A DNA stretch of 6,364 nucleotides from Elusimicrobiota bacterium (GTDB lineage: Bacteria > Elusimicrobiota > Elusimicrobia > Elusimicrobiales > UBA9959), in assembly GCA_030637365.1 (NCBI GenBank), contig DAOWGR010000075.1:1-6364 (forward strand), read 5' to 3'. The notes below the pieces were generated by a model. That model was not told the DNA's origin. It saw nothing but the letters and a program-made list of their open reading frames with translations, and searched no databases. The translations under genes were made by a program, and so were the position numbers. This document shows positions 5,813 through 6,364 of this stretch, in pieces (the stretch's first letter is position 1; every line of letters begins with the position of its first letter).

Positions 5813-5854
5813 ACTAATCACTTATCATTAATATTGATTGCTGATTACTATAAT
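5813..5854. repeat. degenerate 7-bp tandem repeat, about 5-6 units, containing a -10-like box
   Basis: The heptamers are ACTAATC, ACTTATC, ATTAATA, TTGATTG, CTGATTA, CTATAAT. Neighbouring units agree at 6, 4, 3, 5 and 2 of 7 positions, so the period is clear only at the start and around TTGATTG-CTGATTA. It shares TTTTACTAAT and a GATTGCTRATTA core with the leader repeat at 3940-3967, and TTGCTGATTACT with 2149-2160. Confidence 0.5.
5849..5854 (+). promoter_or_regulatory. candidate -10 box (TATAAT) for the last gene
   Basis: An exact TATAAT hexamer lies 14 bp before the start codon. No convincing -35 box is present at 16-18 bp; CATTAA at 5826-5831 is poor. If used, transcription would begin almost at the ribosome binding site, giving a very short leader, so this is only a candidate. 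Confidence 0.3.
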
Positions 5855-5856
5855 TT

Positions 5857-5863
5857 AAAGGAG
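5857..5863 (+). promoter_or_regulatory. strong ribosome binding site of the last gene
   Basis: AAAGGAG sits five bases before the ATG at 5869. It is the only strong Shine-Dalgarno sequence in the window; the GGDEF and barrel genes have weak or no such site, which suggests higher translation of the secreted protein. Confidence 0.75.
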
Positions 5864-5868
5864 TTTAT

Positions 5869-6364
5869 ATGCTAAAAAAAATATTGTTTGTTTTGATTTC
5901 AGTTTTAATTTTCGGCTTTGGCAATTTTGCCAACGCTCAACAGCTATTTATTGATGTTATTGATGTGGGAGACGGCGGCGGAGCTCATTGCGACAGCGGG
6001 GCGCTCGGCACAAGCCGTTCTTTTATCGGCGATGTGCTCGGAAATCCTCCGGGTGTTAATGATAATGTTTGGACTTATTCCTCTTTAATTGAATTTGAAA
6101 GGCCAAAAGCAAGTTATCCGGGCGGTTGTTTGGCTCTTTGCGTGAATATCAAATGCGTGAATTCTTTAACGGAAAGTTTCGGCGTGGATTCTTTAACATT
6201 TGAAGTTTTTAAGTTTACTTCCGGGTCAAATCCATTGGATCCCGCCAGCACTCCGCCGATTAAAACCATTTCAATGTATGATATCGGCACATGCGCGGCT
6301 TCCGCCACTACAAGTATGGGGCCGCATTGCGCCGCTTGGGACGGCTCGTATAATTTAAACGGCA
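5869..6364 (+). CDS. secreted Cys-containing protein, N-terminal part (runs off window)
   Basis: The frame is open from ATG to the window end (165 complete codons, no stop). Residues 1-23 form a Sec signal peptide (MLKK, hydrophobic core, cleavage after A21-N-A23), so the product goes to the periplasm, outer membrane or outside. The cleavage region lacks a lipobox Cys. The mature part is rich in Gly, Ser, Asn and beta-type residues and has six cysteines (41, 87, 91, 96, 142, 154) that could form disulfides. A motif like WDGSYNLNG near the window end resembles the WDG turn of Ig-like FlgD/CHU_C-type modules, but too little is visible to claim one. I do not recognise the family. The start is well supported by the strong ribosome binding site and signal peptide. 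It follows the propeller gene by 124 bp filled with repeats and may be a surface or exported partner; that is inference from position only. Confidence 0.82.
   Translation, partial: MLKKILFVLISVLIFGFGNFANAQQLFIDVIDVGDGGGAHCDSGALGTSRSFIGDVLGNPPGVNDNVWTYSSLIEFERPKASYPGGCLALCVNIKCVNSLTESFGVDSLTFEVFKFTSGSNPLDPASTPPIKTISMYDIGTCAASATTSMGPHCAAWDGSYNLNG

Overview
The window is an AT-rich stretch of a bacterial chromosome with a Gram-negative (two-membrane) envelope. All five supportable genes lie on the + strand. The envelope type follows from an outer-membrane beta-barrel gene, two Sec signal peptides and a bitopic inner-membrane protein. The gene style (PorV/PorQ-like barrels, long coiled-coil proteins, weak ribosome binding sites, intergenic 7-bp repeats) reminds me of Elusimicrobiota or Omnitrophota. 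That is an impression, not a demonstrated placement.

Layout: (1) 1-504 is the C-terminal part of an ABC-transporter solute-binding protein whose start lies upstream. (2) 603-2108 encodes a cytoplasmic GAF-GAF-GGDEF protein, a probable diguanylate cyclase with an intact RxxD inhibitory site and a GGDEI signature. (3) 2267-3649 encodes a signal-peptide-bearing PorV/FadL-like outer-membrane barrel with an unusual C-terminal coiled-coil rod, ending in a compact terminator that overlaps the stop codon. (4) 4002-5744 encodes an unrecognised protein: about 330 residues of cytoplasmic coiled coil, one membrane helix, then five propeller-like repeats carrying a Trp every 41-43 residues. (5) 5869 to the end is the beginning of a secreted Cys-containing protein that runs off the window.

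Two non-coding patterns stand out. First, every intergenic space holds short tracts of degenerate 7-bp or 8-bp tandem repeats, sometimes followed by the same unit in inverted orientation. Second, genes 3 and 4 are each preceded by the same element of about 56 bp, alignable without gaps at 40 of 56 positions (2175-2230 and 3815-3870). This suggests that the two genes are controlled together although a terminator separates them.

The most interesting hypothesis is that genes 3 and 4 encode partners of an envelope-spanning assembly: an outer-membrane barrel with a periplasmic coiled-coil tail, and an inner-membrane protein with a periplasmic propeller and a long cytoplasmic coiled coil. A c-di-GMP enzyme lies upstream and a secreted protein downstream. 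Architecture, adjacency and the shared upstream element support this; direct evidence of interaction does not exist in the sequence.
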